DNA of 64,000 nucleotides from positions 1 to 64,000 of the forward strand of contig BDTD01000022.1 of the NCBI GenBank assembly GCA_002897635.1. Reading direction: 5' to 3'. Positions within the stretch are counted from its first letter, which is position 1; the number at the start of each line of letters is the position of its first letter. The position numbers were made by a program, and so were the translations under genes. The notes beneath the pieces were generated by a model. That model was not told where the DNA came from. It saw nothing but the letters and a program-made list of their open reading frames with translations, and did not search any database. Positions 9,572 to 16,558 of this stretch are shown piece by piece. This stretch comes from a bacterium BMS3Abin11 (GTDB taxonomy: Bacteria > Pseudomonadota > Gammaproteobacteria > BMS3Bbin11).

Positions 9572-10072
9572 TCAGGCGCTTCTTTGTGTTTTCAGCATCT
9601 TTTTTTTGATTCGATCCTGTTTCAGGTGTGATAGATAGTCAACAAATACTTTTCCATCTAGGTGGTCGATTTCATGTTGGAGACAAACCCCGAGCAGCCC
9701 TTCGGCTGCTAGCTCAAACGGTTTGCCATTTTTGTCCAGCGCACGCACATGGATTTTTTCGCCACGGCTGACCTGTACATAGATACCGGGAACTGACAGG
9801 CACCCTTCTTCCTGTTCGGTGTAACCTTCTGTGTGCGTAATCTCTGGGTTAACCATCGCTAGAAGTGAGTCCTTACTATCACTTATGTCTATAACAATAA
9901 TTCGTTCAAGTACATTCACCTGGGGCGCAGCCAGACCAATTCCAGGCGCGGCATACATGGTTTCAGACATGTCCTCAATCAATGTTTGAATACGGCTGTC
10001 AACCTGTTCAACCGGCCGCGCTTTAGCATGGAGTCGGTGGTCAGGATAGATTAGTATGTCTAGCAGTGCCAT
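9572..10072 (-). CDS. def: Def, peptide deformylase
   Basis: A 166-residue metalloenzyme with the three diagnostic motifs in order: GIGLAAPQVN (motif 1), EGCLSVPG (motif 2, metal-ligand Cys) and QHEIDHLDG (motif 3, HExxH metal ligands and catalytic Glu). It removes the N-formyl group from nascent polypeptides at the ribosome exit. It is the first gene of the leftward run and is divergent from the LysM gene across a 289-bp gap, so the operon promoter should lie there. Confidence 0.97.
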   Translation of the reverse strand: MALLDILIYPDHRLHAKARPVEQVDSRIQTLIEDMSETMYAAPGIGLAAPQVNVLERIIVIDISDSKDSLLAMVNPEITHTEGYTEQEEGCLSVPGIYVQVSRGEKIHVRALDKNGKPFELAAEGLLGVCLQHEIDHLDGKVFVDYLSHLKQDRIKKKMLKTQRSA

Positions 10073-10256
10073 ATAAGATATCAGGAAACGTGTCGTCGAA
10101 TTATACCCTTTGATAGAGAGAGATACCCTGAAGTGGGTCTGTTTTTTACCACTTTATAAGGGCAATTGACGAATAAATAGCAGAGAATGCTTGCCCTGAA
10201 CCTGTTCTGCAGTGTAAGTTAGAGCAAAATATGAAGAAATTACTTTAACTTGGTGC

Positions 10257-10262
10257 TATGAT
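10257..10262 (+). promoter_or_regulatory. Possible -10 box for the LysM gene
   Basis: The 289-bp divergent gap between def and the LysM gene (10073-10361) must hold promoters for both directions. A TATGAT hexamer sits about 100 bp before the LysM start codon. The -35 region about 17-18 bp upstream is a poor match, so this is a weak call. I see no clear hairpin or operator elsewhere in the gap. Confidence 0.25.
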
Positions 10263-10361
10263 TCTTTGAAAAACCGATGGAAGTGCGCCTTTTATAGATA
10301 GCCGACATGGCCAGATTCGGTGTATTCATCTAGACTGCCGGAAAAAGACGGGATAGACAAC

Positions 10362-11411
10362 ATGAAGATTCTTAACTCACTAAAATTTGCCCTTCTCCTG
10401 ACGGCTTTAGCTGTTTCTGCAGCCGTGAGTGCTGCCTCAGTAGAACTGGCTGACAATCACCCGGTAGATTATACCGTAGTAGAAGGTGACACCCTATGGG
10501 GTATCGCAGGGAAATTCCTCAAGGACCCCTGGCGCTGGCCGGAGATATGGCGTCAGAACAGCCAGATCCAGAATCCCGATTTAATCTATCCCGGCGACAG
10601 GCTAGTGCTTCGTTACAAGGATGGCCAGCCGTATCTGGAGCACCTTAGCGCACGTGAACGGGCTGTCAGGAAGGTAGTAAAAATGAGTCCAGTTATCTAT
10701 ATTGAGAAACTGGATAATGCTATCCCAGCTATACCACCACAGGTGATCATGGCTTTTCTGGAGGACAGGCAAATCTTCGAGTCACGAAATCTCGACAATC
10801 TACCCTATGTTACTGAAGGTATCAATCATGAAGTGGTGCTCGGCGCACTGAGTGATATGTATGTGCGCAAAATTGATGGTGTACCGGGTACAAAGTTTAA
10901 GATTATCAGAATGCGTGGAGCATTGGTAAATCCGAAAAATAAAAAGGTAATCGCTTACGAGGCGGAGACACTGGGTGAGGCGGAAATGATCCGACCAGGC
11001 GATCCTGCAAAACTCCGCATCATCAAGTCTAACAAAGAGATAAATCAGGGCGATCGTCTGGTACCGGCAATTCGTAAACTGACTTTGCCCTATTTTCATC
11101 CAAAGGCTTTTAGAGAACCTATTGAAATGGATATACTTGGCGCGGTATCGGAAATGGCTGAGTATGGTGCGGGTGATGTGATCACACTTTCTGCAGGCTC
11201 TGATCAGGGCCTGGAGCCAGGGGATGTACTGCAGACGATGCGTGACAGAGGCGTTCAAAAGGATCCTGTGACAAAACAAAAATACAGGTTGCCGATTGAA
11301 CGCAGTGGGATCGTAATGATATTTAAGACCTATGGAAAAATAAGTTATGGCCTGATTATGCGATCATCAATTGGTGTTGCTGTCAATGATAAGGTCGTTA
11401 ACATAGAGTGA
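10362..11411 (+). CDS. LysM-domain exported protein
   Basis: 349 residues from the ATG at 10362. That start gives a clean signal peptide (MKILNSLKFALLLTALAVSA, cleavage near AVSAAS). A longer frame begins at 10320 but would put a polar segment before the signal. A LysM domain spans roughly residues 35-80 (DYTVVEGDTLWGIAGKFL, then WPEIWRQN and NPDLIYPGDRL) and should bind peptidoglycan. The remaining 260 residues are unannotated to me but look beta-rich and recur in a family of LysM proteins encoded next to dprA in gammaproteobacteria. The role is probably envelope-related. It lies 62 bp upstream of dprA in the same direction. Confidence 0.85.
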   Translation: MKILNSLKFALLLTALAVSAAVSAASVELADNHPVDYTVVEGDTLWGIAGKFLKDPWRWPEIWRQNSQIQNPDLIYPGDRLVLRYKDGQPYLEHLSARERAVRKVVKMSPVIYIEKLDNAIPAIPPQVIMAFLEDRQIFESRNLDNLPYVTEGINHEVVLGALSDMYVRKIDGVPGTKFKIIRMRGALVNPKNKKVIAYEAETLGEAEMIRPGDPAKLRIIKSNKEINQGDRLVPAIRKLTLPYFHPKAFREPIEMDILGAVSEMAEYGAGDVITLSAGSDQGLEPGDVLQTMRDRGVQKDPVTKQKYRLPIERSGIVMIFKTYGKISYGLIMRSSIGVAVNDKVVNIE

Positions 11412-11473
11412 CACAGCCTCACGCTATCTGCTACTGATTCAGATAGCCAGACAGGGATAGTCTGGGAAAGCCG

Positions 11474-12619
11474 ATGGATGAAGAACTCACCGCATACCTG
11501 GCGTTAAACAGGGTCATTGGTGTTGGCCCTGCGGCCTTTTCAAATCTTTTACAATGTTTTAGTTCCGCAAGCGCAGTATTTGAGGCTAGCCGGGCACAGT
11601 TATCATGTATTCCCGGCGTCACAGATGATATAGTTGATTGCCTTCTCAAAGGGGTAGAAGCGACAAATGTTGAGCTGGATATTTTGTGGCTGGAAGAAAA
11701 TCCCTGTCATCAAGTTATTTTTTTCCAACATCAAGGTTATCCAGAACTGTTAGCCCGAATTCACCGCCCCCCCCCTGTGTTATTCCTGAAGGGTGATGCC
11801 GCATTGCTGCATACGCCACAACTTTCCATAGTCGGCAGTCGCAATCCCACGCCGGGTGGAATTGAGAATGCGCGCGCATTTTCAACTGAACTGGCTATCT
11901 GTGGTTTAACTATTACTTCAGGCCTGGCTGCTGGGATTGATGGTGCTGCTCATCAGGGGGCACTGGATGCAAAAGATGGAGATAAAAGCGGCAAAACAAT
12001 CGCTGTTGCAGCGACTGGCCTGGACAGAATTTACCCTTCGTATCATCGTGAGCTGGCGTACAGGATCGTAGAAAAGGGTTTGCTGGTATCGGAATTTCCG
12101 GTAGGGACAGGCCCTTTGCAAAGAAATTTTCCGCGTCGAAATCGTGTGATTAGTGGATTGTCACTGGGGACCCTGGTAGTAGAAGCGGCAAAACGAAGTG
12201 GTTCTCTAATTTCGGCCAGATGTGCGATGGAGCAGGATAGAGAGGTATTTGCCATACCCGGCTCAATTCATTCTCCACAGTCGCGCGGCTGTCACTGGCT
12301 TATTAAACAGGGTGCGAAACTGGTTGAGACTGCAGAGGACATTGCGGAAGAAATCCTGTTGATGCTGCCCAGCGTTCAGTTAGAGCTTCGAGATACAAAT
12401 AACAGTAAAATTGAGTGTGATGAGATAATCCTCGACCTGTCAGGGTCTGAACAGCTATTAATGGATGCACTGGGATTTGACCCGGTCACGCTTGATAGTC
12501 TTTTATCCCGTACTGGTATGGAGATTGATGAGCTGTCAGTGAACCTGAGTCAGCTGGAACTTAAGGGTTTGATCGATAGCTTGCCGGGAGGGAGGTTTAG
12601 TAGAAAGTTAAAAGTCTAA
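11474..12619 (+). CDS. dprA: DprA/Smf, DNA-processing protein for transformation
   Basis: 381 residues. An N-terminal helix-hairpin-helix-like region (about 1-75) precedes the Rossmann-type DprA domain, which has SIVGSRNPTPGG, SGLAAGIDGAAHQGAL, FPRRNRVISGLS and EVFAIPGSIHS. A small winged-helix-like DML1-type tail ends the protein. DprA loads RecA onto incoming single-stranded DNA during natural transformation. A run of nine C (11767-11775) encodes PPP in HRPPPVLF; slippage there would frameshift the gene. The gene is intact as read. Its last codons form one arm of a heptad inverted repeat. Confidence 0.95.
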   Translation: MDEELTAYLALNRVIGVGPAAFSNLLQCFSSASAVFEASRAQLSCIPGVTDDIVDCLLKGVEATNVELDILWLEENPCHQVIFFQHQGYPELLARIHRPPPVLFLKGDAALLHTPQLSIVGSRNPTPGGIENARAFSTELAICGLTITSGLAAGIDGAAHQGALDAKDGDKSGKTIAVAATGLDRIYPSYHRELAYRIVEKGLLVSEFPVGTGPLQRNFPRRNRVISGLSLGTLVVEAAKRSGSLISARCAMEQDREVFAIPGSIHSPQSRGCHWLIKQGAKLVETAEDIAEEILLMLPSVQLELRDTNNSKIECDEIILDLSGSEQLLMDALGFDPVTLDSLLSRTGMEIDELSVNLSQLELKGLIDSLPGGRFSRKLKV

Positions 12620-12672
12620 AGATGCTGCCGACTTTCAGTTTTCAGCCTTGAGTTTTAACTTTTTAACTTTGA
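12603..12672. repeat. Heptad-type inverted repeat at the dprA 3' end
   Basis: The end of dprA (AAAGTTAAAAGTCTAAAG) is partly complementary to a heptad-like run after the stop, built of units such as GTTTTCA, GTTTTAA, CTTTTTA and ACTTTGA. The two arms can pair across a short loop. This is a degenerate member of the window's heptad family and sits at a gene 3' end, consistent with a terminator role (inference). Confidence 0.5.
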
Positions 12673-12826
12673 GGCAGGCATCAGGGCCATTTATTTCACG
12701 TAGTTTTGTCATCCGTGTATGATTGTTGAACATTCTGTTATAATCCGATTTATATATAGAGGTTAATCTGCGATTTGGCGATGTTATTAACTAAAAGATG
12801 CCATCACTGCGTTGAAGTGACACCCC

Positions 12827-12851
12827 ACCGACAGATTTACATCTGTACGGT
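12827..12851 (+). other. Leader hairpin upstream of smg
   Basis: ACCG-ACAGAT, loop TTAC, ATCTGT-A-CGGT forms a 10-bp stem with one bulged A, ending 33 bp before the smg start. No T-run follows directly, so it is not a standard intrinsic terminator. A TATAAT hexamer at 12739-12744 upstream could be the -10 of the smg promoter, although no good -35 is visible; the hairpin would then lie in the 5' leader. A regulatory role is a guess. Confidence 0.4.
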
Positions 12852-12884
12852 AGGCTCTTCTTTCCCCTGGAACTCGACCCTGCC

Positions 12885-13376
12885 ATGAAAGACAATATGC
12901 TGGATGTGCTGATGTACATCTTTGAGAATTTCATTGAAGATGATTATGAGCAAAGTGAAGAGCCCGATGTTACGGCGCTAACTACAGAGCTTGGTCATGC
13001 CGGTTTCAAGCAGGGTGAGATCACTAAGGCATTTGAATGGCTGGAGGATCTCTCTGTACTTTGTGGGCAGGATGATTATCCCCATTCAATCAATACTGCT
13101 ACGTCCAGCACGCGGATCTATTCTGATCAGGAAGTAGAGAAAATATCTCTGTCGGCTATCGGCTTTCTCTCACGACTTGAATTTTATAAGATCATCACGC
13201 CATCAGTACGTGAGGTAGTACTGGATCGTGCCATGGCCCTGGAGTCTGAAAATATTGATCTGGATCAGATGAAATGGGTGGCAATGATGGTTCTTTACAA
13301 CCAGCCGGGAAGAGAGACCAACTACCTGTGGCTCGAGAATCTCCTGTTTGAGCTAGAACAGGATGTCCTGCACTAG
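12885..13376 (+). CDS. smg: Smg (DUF494) family protein
   Basis: 163 residues, acidic, no signal or membrane segment. It begins MKDNMLDVLMYIFENF and has EQSEEPDVTALTTELGHAGF and AFEWLEDL, matching the Smg/DUF494 family usually encoded between dprA and topA, as here. Function is unknown. The start follows CCTGCC with no strong ribosome site, so an alternative at the Met in MLDVLMY is possible but would lose conserved sequence. The TAG stop shares its G with the first base of an inserted MITE-like element at 13376, so the annotated C-terminus may have been set by that insertion. Confidence 0.9.
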   Translation: MKDNMLDVLMYIFENFIEDDYEQSEEPDVTALTTELGHAGFKQGEITKAFEWLEDLSVLCGQDDYPHSINTATSSTRIYSDQEVEKISLSAIGFLSRLEFYKIITPSVREVVLDRAMALESENIDLDQMKWVAMMVLYNQPGRETNYLWLENLLFELEQDVLH

Positions 13377-13537
13377 GAGTCTGTCGGATTTAGGATGATT
13401 CTACTGTGCTTGTGGGAAATCGGCTCATTTTCCCGATCATTCTCGTTAAATAGGCCAGCTATTTGCCTCAAATGATCGAGAAACTGATCTCGATTTCCCA
13501 CAATGCTCGCTACGAACACCTAAACCCGACAGACTCC
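13376..13537. mobile_element. MITE-like element, copy 1 (TIR GGAGTCTGTCGG)
   Basis: A 162-bp non-coding segment bounded by near-perfect 19-bp inverted repeats: GGAGTCTGTCGGATTTAGG on the left and, read on the other strand, the same sequence with G at position 13 on the right. An internal inverted pair (AAATCG and CGATTT blocks, ATCGAGAAACTGATCTCGAT) adds secondary structure. No open frame of note is inside. The same ends and nearly the same length recur at 25478-25638. The left end abuts TA, forming the smg stop TAG. No transposase is present, so it is probably mobilised in trans. Confidence 0.8.
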
Positions 13538-13736
13538 AAGGACTTTTATTTCCCATTAAGTACCTGTTTTTCTTAAAAATAATATAATATTCCTCGTCAA
13601 AATTTCTGATAGGGTTTGTTTTCTTATGCAGATCTTGGCAGAATCGCCGCTTGCTGTGATCCGCACAGCCCGTGAAACCCCTAGTGGCAATCACACGCCA
13701 TGAGGATCATTAAAACCGTGTTTGGAAGATGTGTCC

Positions 13737-16355
13737 GTGAGCGAAAATCTCGTTATTGTTGAATCACCGGCTAAGGCCAAAACCATAGAGAAATTCCTTG
13801 GTAACGGCTTTCTTGTGCTTTCAAGCTATGGGCACATACGGGATTTACCAAAAAAAAATGCCATAGATATTAATAACAATTTCGAAACCAACTACGAAAT
13901 TTCAAACGATAAAAAGAAGGTTATCGCTAATCTGAGAAAAGCCGTTAAAAAGGCTTCAATGGTCTGGCTGGCATCAGACGAAGACCGCGAAGGTGAGGCT
14001 ATTGCCTGGCATCTTGAAGAAGTGCTAGGTCTTAATGAAAAAAATTCACGCCGCATAGTGTTTCATGAAATCACCAGGCCGGCAATTTTAGAGGCAATTG
14101 AAAATCCCCGACGCATCGACAGGAATCTTGTCAACGGGCAACAGGCACGTAGAGTGCTTGACCGATTAATTGGCTTCGAATTATCGCCGGTACTCTGGAA
14201 AAAGATACAGACAGGGTTGTCGGCAGGCCGTGTGCAATCTGTAGCGGTCAGGCTGATTGTTGATCGTGAGCGAGAGATTGATAGCTTTGTAGCTGAGTCT
14301 TCGTTCAGAATAAGCGCTGAGTTCGATGCGGGTGACGGTGCTGTGCTATCTGCCCGTTTGCCCAAAGATAAAGTGAGTCTGGATGACGCTACAGCCTTTC
14401 TTAAAAGTGTCGCAGAGGCAAGTTTCATTCTTTCTGACATAACAAAGAAGCCAGCAAAAAAGTCACCGCGGGCACCTTTTACTACTTCGACTTTGCAGCA
14501 GGAGGCATCACAGAGGCTGGGCTTCTCAGTCAAACAGACCATGGTGATTGCACAGCGCCTTTATGAATCAGGCAAGATCACTTATATGCGTACTGATTCT
14601 GTTAACTTATCAAAGCTTGCAGTTGCCCAGGCAAGAGAAGTAATCGGCATTGAATTTGGTGAAAAATATATTCAAACCCGCGCCTATAAGTCAAAATCTG
14701 CTGGCGCCCAGGAAGCCCATGAGGCGATACGTCCGACGAATTTCTCAGTCGACAAGGTTGCGGGTGAAAGAAACGAGCAACGCTTATACCCGCTGATATG
14801 GCAACGGGCTATTGCATCACAGATGGCTGATGCAAAGCTTGAGCGCACAACTGCGACAGTAGAAATTTCTACAGTTGACGAGACGATGCAGGCCAGGGGA
14901 GAGGTGCTTATATTTGATGGCTTCCTGAAAGTTTATGGTAATGGTGAGAATAATGAAAGAAAGATGTTGCCACCTTTGCGCACGGGTCAGGACTTACCCC
15001 GTTTATTGATGCAGGCACAGGAGGTGTTCAGTCGCCCGCCCGCCAGGTACACGGAAGCCAGCCTGGTAAAAAAACTGGAAGAAATGGGTATAGGCCGGCC
15101 ATCAACCTATGCCCCTACCATATCCACTATTCAGAACCGCGGCTATGTCAATAAAGAAGAAAGGGAAGGTCGTGAGCGACTGGTTAGAGTTCGTGCGCTG
15201 AACGGTACAAAGCTTGTAAATAAAGACAAAACTGAAATCACTGGTGCCGAAAAATCCAAGTTGTTTCCTACCGATATAGCCGGCGTGGTGACTGATTTTC
15301 TGGTCAAATATTTTGATGAAGTCATCGACTTTAACTTCACCGCCCGGGTAGAGGACGAATTTGACAAAATTGCTGCTGGAGATTTGAAGTGGCAGGAAAT
15401 GATCGCAGCTTTTTACTGGCCATTTCACAAAGATGTGGAGAATTCGGAAGGTATTTCACGCGATGAAGCAATGCAGGCACGTTTGCTTGGTATAGATCCG
15501 AAGAGTGGTCGCCCGGTAAGTGTCAGGATCGGTCGTTTCGGCCCTTATGCGCAGATTGGTACCAGTGCAGATGAGGAGAAGCCTGTATTTGCAGGTTTAA
15601 GGCCGGACCAGCGTATGGACAAAGTTTTGCTGCAGGATGTTCTACCCCTGTTTGAGTTACCAAGAGTGTTAGGCGAAACGCCAGCCGGCGAAGAAGTTAT
15701 GGTCAGCACAGGCCGCTTCGGCTCCTATGTAAGCTTTGTCGACGCAGAAGCTAGAGACTTGCTTGATAAACAGGCAATTAAAGGCATAGATATAGTAAAA
15801 AATAATGTCTCAATCGAGCCGGAGGATCCGCACGTAATTAAGCTGGAACAAGCACTGGCTTTTATCAATGATAAGAAAAAATCAGATGCAGAGAAGGAAA
15901 TACAGCTTTTCGAAGGAGAGGCGGTGCAAATTCTTAATGGCCGCTGGGGGCCATTTATTACCGATGGATTCAAGAATGCCAAAATACCAAAGGACAGGGA
16001 GCCGGAGTCGTTAACTCTGGATGAATGTAAATCGATACTTGCTAAAACGACCAAGCAAAAAAAACGCCTCACACAACAGTTTTATGGTGGTGGATTTATC
16101 CTGATAAAAAATCCACAAGGTCGACCTGACGTAACGATTAAAGTTGCAGAAAATAAGTTGTCAAAAGTTCTAGAGCTGGTGGATGAACTGGAGTCCAGCG
16201 GAAAAAAAATACGCCTGATATCTGCCCGCGGCGCTAAAGCCATTAGAGCTGCCGAGAAACGAGGCACTACAGCAGGCAAAAAGAAAGCCGTTAAAAAGAA
16301 GGTAACAAAGAAGAAGTCGGTAAAGAAAAAAGCAGTAAAGAAAAAAGTAAAATAG
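13737..16355 (+). CDS. topA: TopA, DNA topoisomerase I with Lys-rich tail and no zinc fingers
   Basis: About 872 residues. I choose the GTG at 13737 because the protein then begins like the family (SENLVIVESPAKAKTI) and a GGAAG ribosome site lies 8 bp upstream; a TTG at 13722 gives five extra residues. The N-terminal TOPRIM domain has the LASDEDREGEAIAWHL acidic motif. The core has the catalytic Tyr in ITYMRTDSVNLS (about residue 290) and GIGRPSTYAPT. The C-terminal part has repeated topoisomerase I C-terminal units (RIGRFGPYAQIG, STGRFGSYVSF, NGRWGPFITDG) and ends in a lysine-rich tail. The four-cysteine zinc fingers of enteric TopA are absent; only one Cys is visible. It relaxes negative supercoils. 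Confidence 0.95.
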   Translation: MSENLVIVESPAKAKTIEKFLGNGFLVLSSYGHIRDLPKKNAIDINNNFETNYEISNDKKKVIANLRKAVKKASMVWLASDEDREGEAIAWHLEEVLGLNEKNSRRIVFHEITRPAILEAIENPRRIDRNLVNGQQARRVLDRLIGFELSPVLWKKIQTGLSAGRVQSVAVRLIVDREREIDSFVAESSFRISAEFDAGDGAVLSARLPKDKVSLDDATAFLKSVAEASFILSDITKKPAKKSPRAPFTTSTLQQEASQRLGFSVKQTMVIAQRLYESGKITYMRTDSVNLSKLAVAQAREVIGIEFGEKYIQTRAYKSKSAGAQEAHEAIRPTNFSVDKVAGERNEQRLYPLIWQRAIASQMADAKLERTTATVEISTVDETMQARGEVLIFDGFLKVYGNGENNERKMLPPLRTGQDLPRLLMQAQEVFSRPPARYTEASLVKKLEEMGIGRPSTYAPTISTIQNRGYVNKEEREGRERLVRVRALNGTKLVNKDKTEITGAEKSKLFPTDIAGVVTDFLVKYFDEVIDFNFTARVEDEFDKIAAGDLKWQEMIAAFYWPFHKDVENSEGISRDEAMQARLLGIDPKSGRPVSVRIGRFGPYAQIGTSADEEKPVFAGLRPDQRMDKVLLQDVLPLFELPRVLGETPAGEEVMVSTGRFGSYVSFVDAEARDLLDKQAIKGIDIVKNNVSIEPEDPHVIKLEQALAFINDKKKSDAEKEIQLFEGEAVQILNGRWGPFITDGFKNAKIPKDREPESLTLDECKSILAKTTKQKKRLTQQFYGGGFILIKNPQGRPDVTIKVAENKLSKVLELVDELESSGKKIRLISARGAKAIRAAEKRGTTAGKKKAVKKKVTKKKSVKKKAVKKKVK

Positions 16356-16363
16356 CCTTTTAG

Positions 16364-16555
16364 TTCCAAGTTCCAAGTTCCAAGTTCCAAGTTCCAAGTT
16401 CCAAGTTCCAAGTTCCAAGTTCCAAGTTCCAAGTTCCAAGTTTCAAGTTCCAAGTTCCAAGTTCCAAGTTTCAAGTCTACAAACTACAACCTTAAATCAG
16501 GGTCGCAGTGTTTTTGAAGTTCAACCTGGAACTTGGAACTTTCGACTTGGATCTT
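16364..16555. repeat. TTCCAAG heptad array with inverted arm (topA/mrcA junction)
   Basis: Sixteen perfectly phased copies of TTCCAAG run from 16364 to 16475, two of them TTTCAAG. A 50-bp spacer follows, then an opposite-strand arm (16523-16555) built of ACTTGGA, ACTTTCG and ACTTGGATC. Transcripts from either side could form long hairpins in several registers. The array fills almost the whole gap between the converging topA and mrcA. The array lies in an accidental minus-strand frame giving ELGTWNL repeats, which I do not consider a protein. Confidence 0.9.
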
Positions 16556-16558
16556 CTT

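Noticed and set aside
315-10072. Many antisense reading frames of 60-180 codons opposite trkA, ntrX, fmt and gltB
   Set aside because: They mirror well-recognised genes on the other strand and show no motif, signal peptide or ribosome site of their own.
13848-13860. A9 tracts as phase-variation switches
   Set aside because: Runs of eight or nine A occur in several housekeeping genes here (topA, pntAA, dgt, ybeZ), mostly at Lys-Lys codons, so they look like ordinary base use rather than switches.
16082-16474. Minus-strand reading frame with ELGTWNL repeats
   Set aside because: It is a translation of the TTCCAAG heptad array running into the antisense of topA. Seven-base units read in three frames give a 7-residue protein repeat by arithmetic, and the same happens at 46761-46968.
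16364-16475. CRISPR array
   Set aside because: The repeats are contiguous 7-bp units with no spacers, and no cas genes are in the window.
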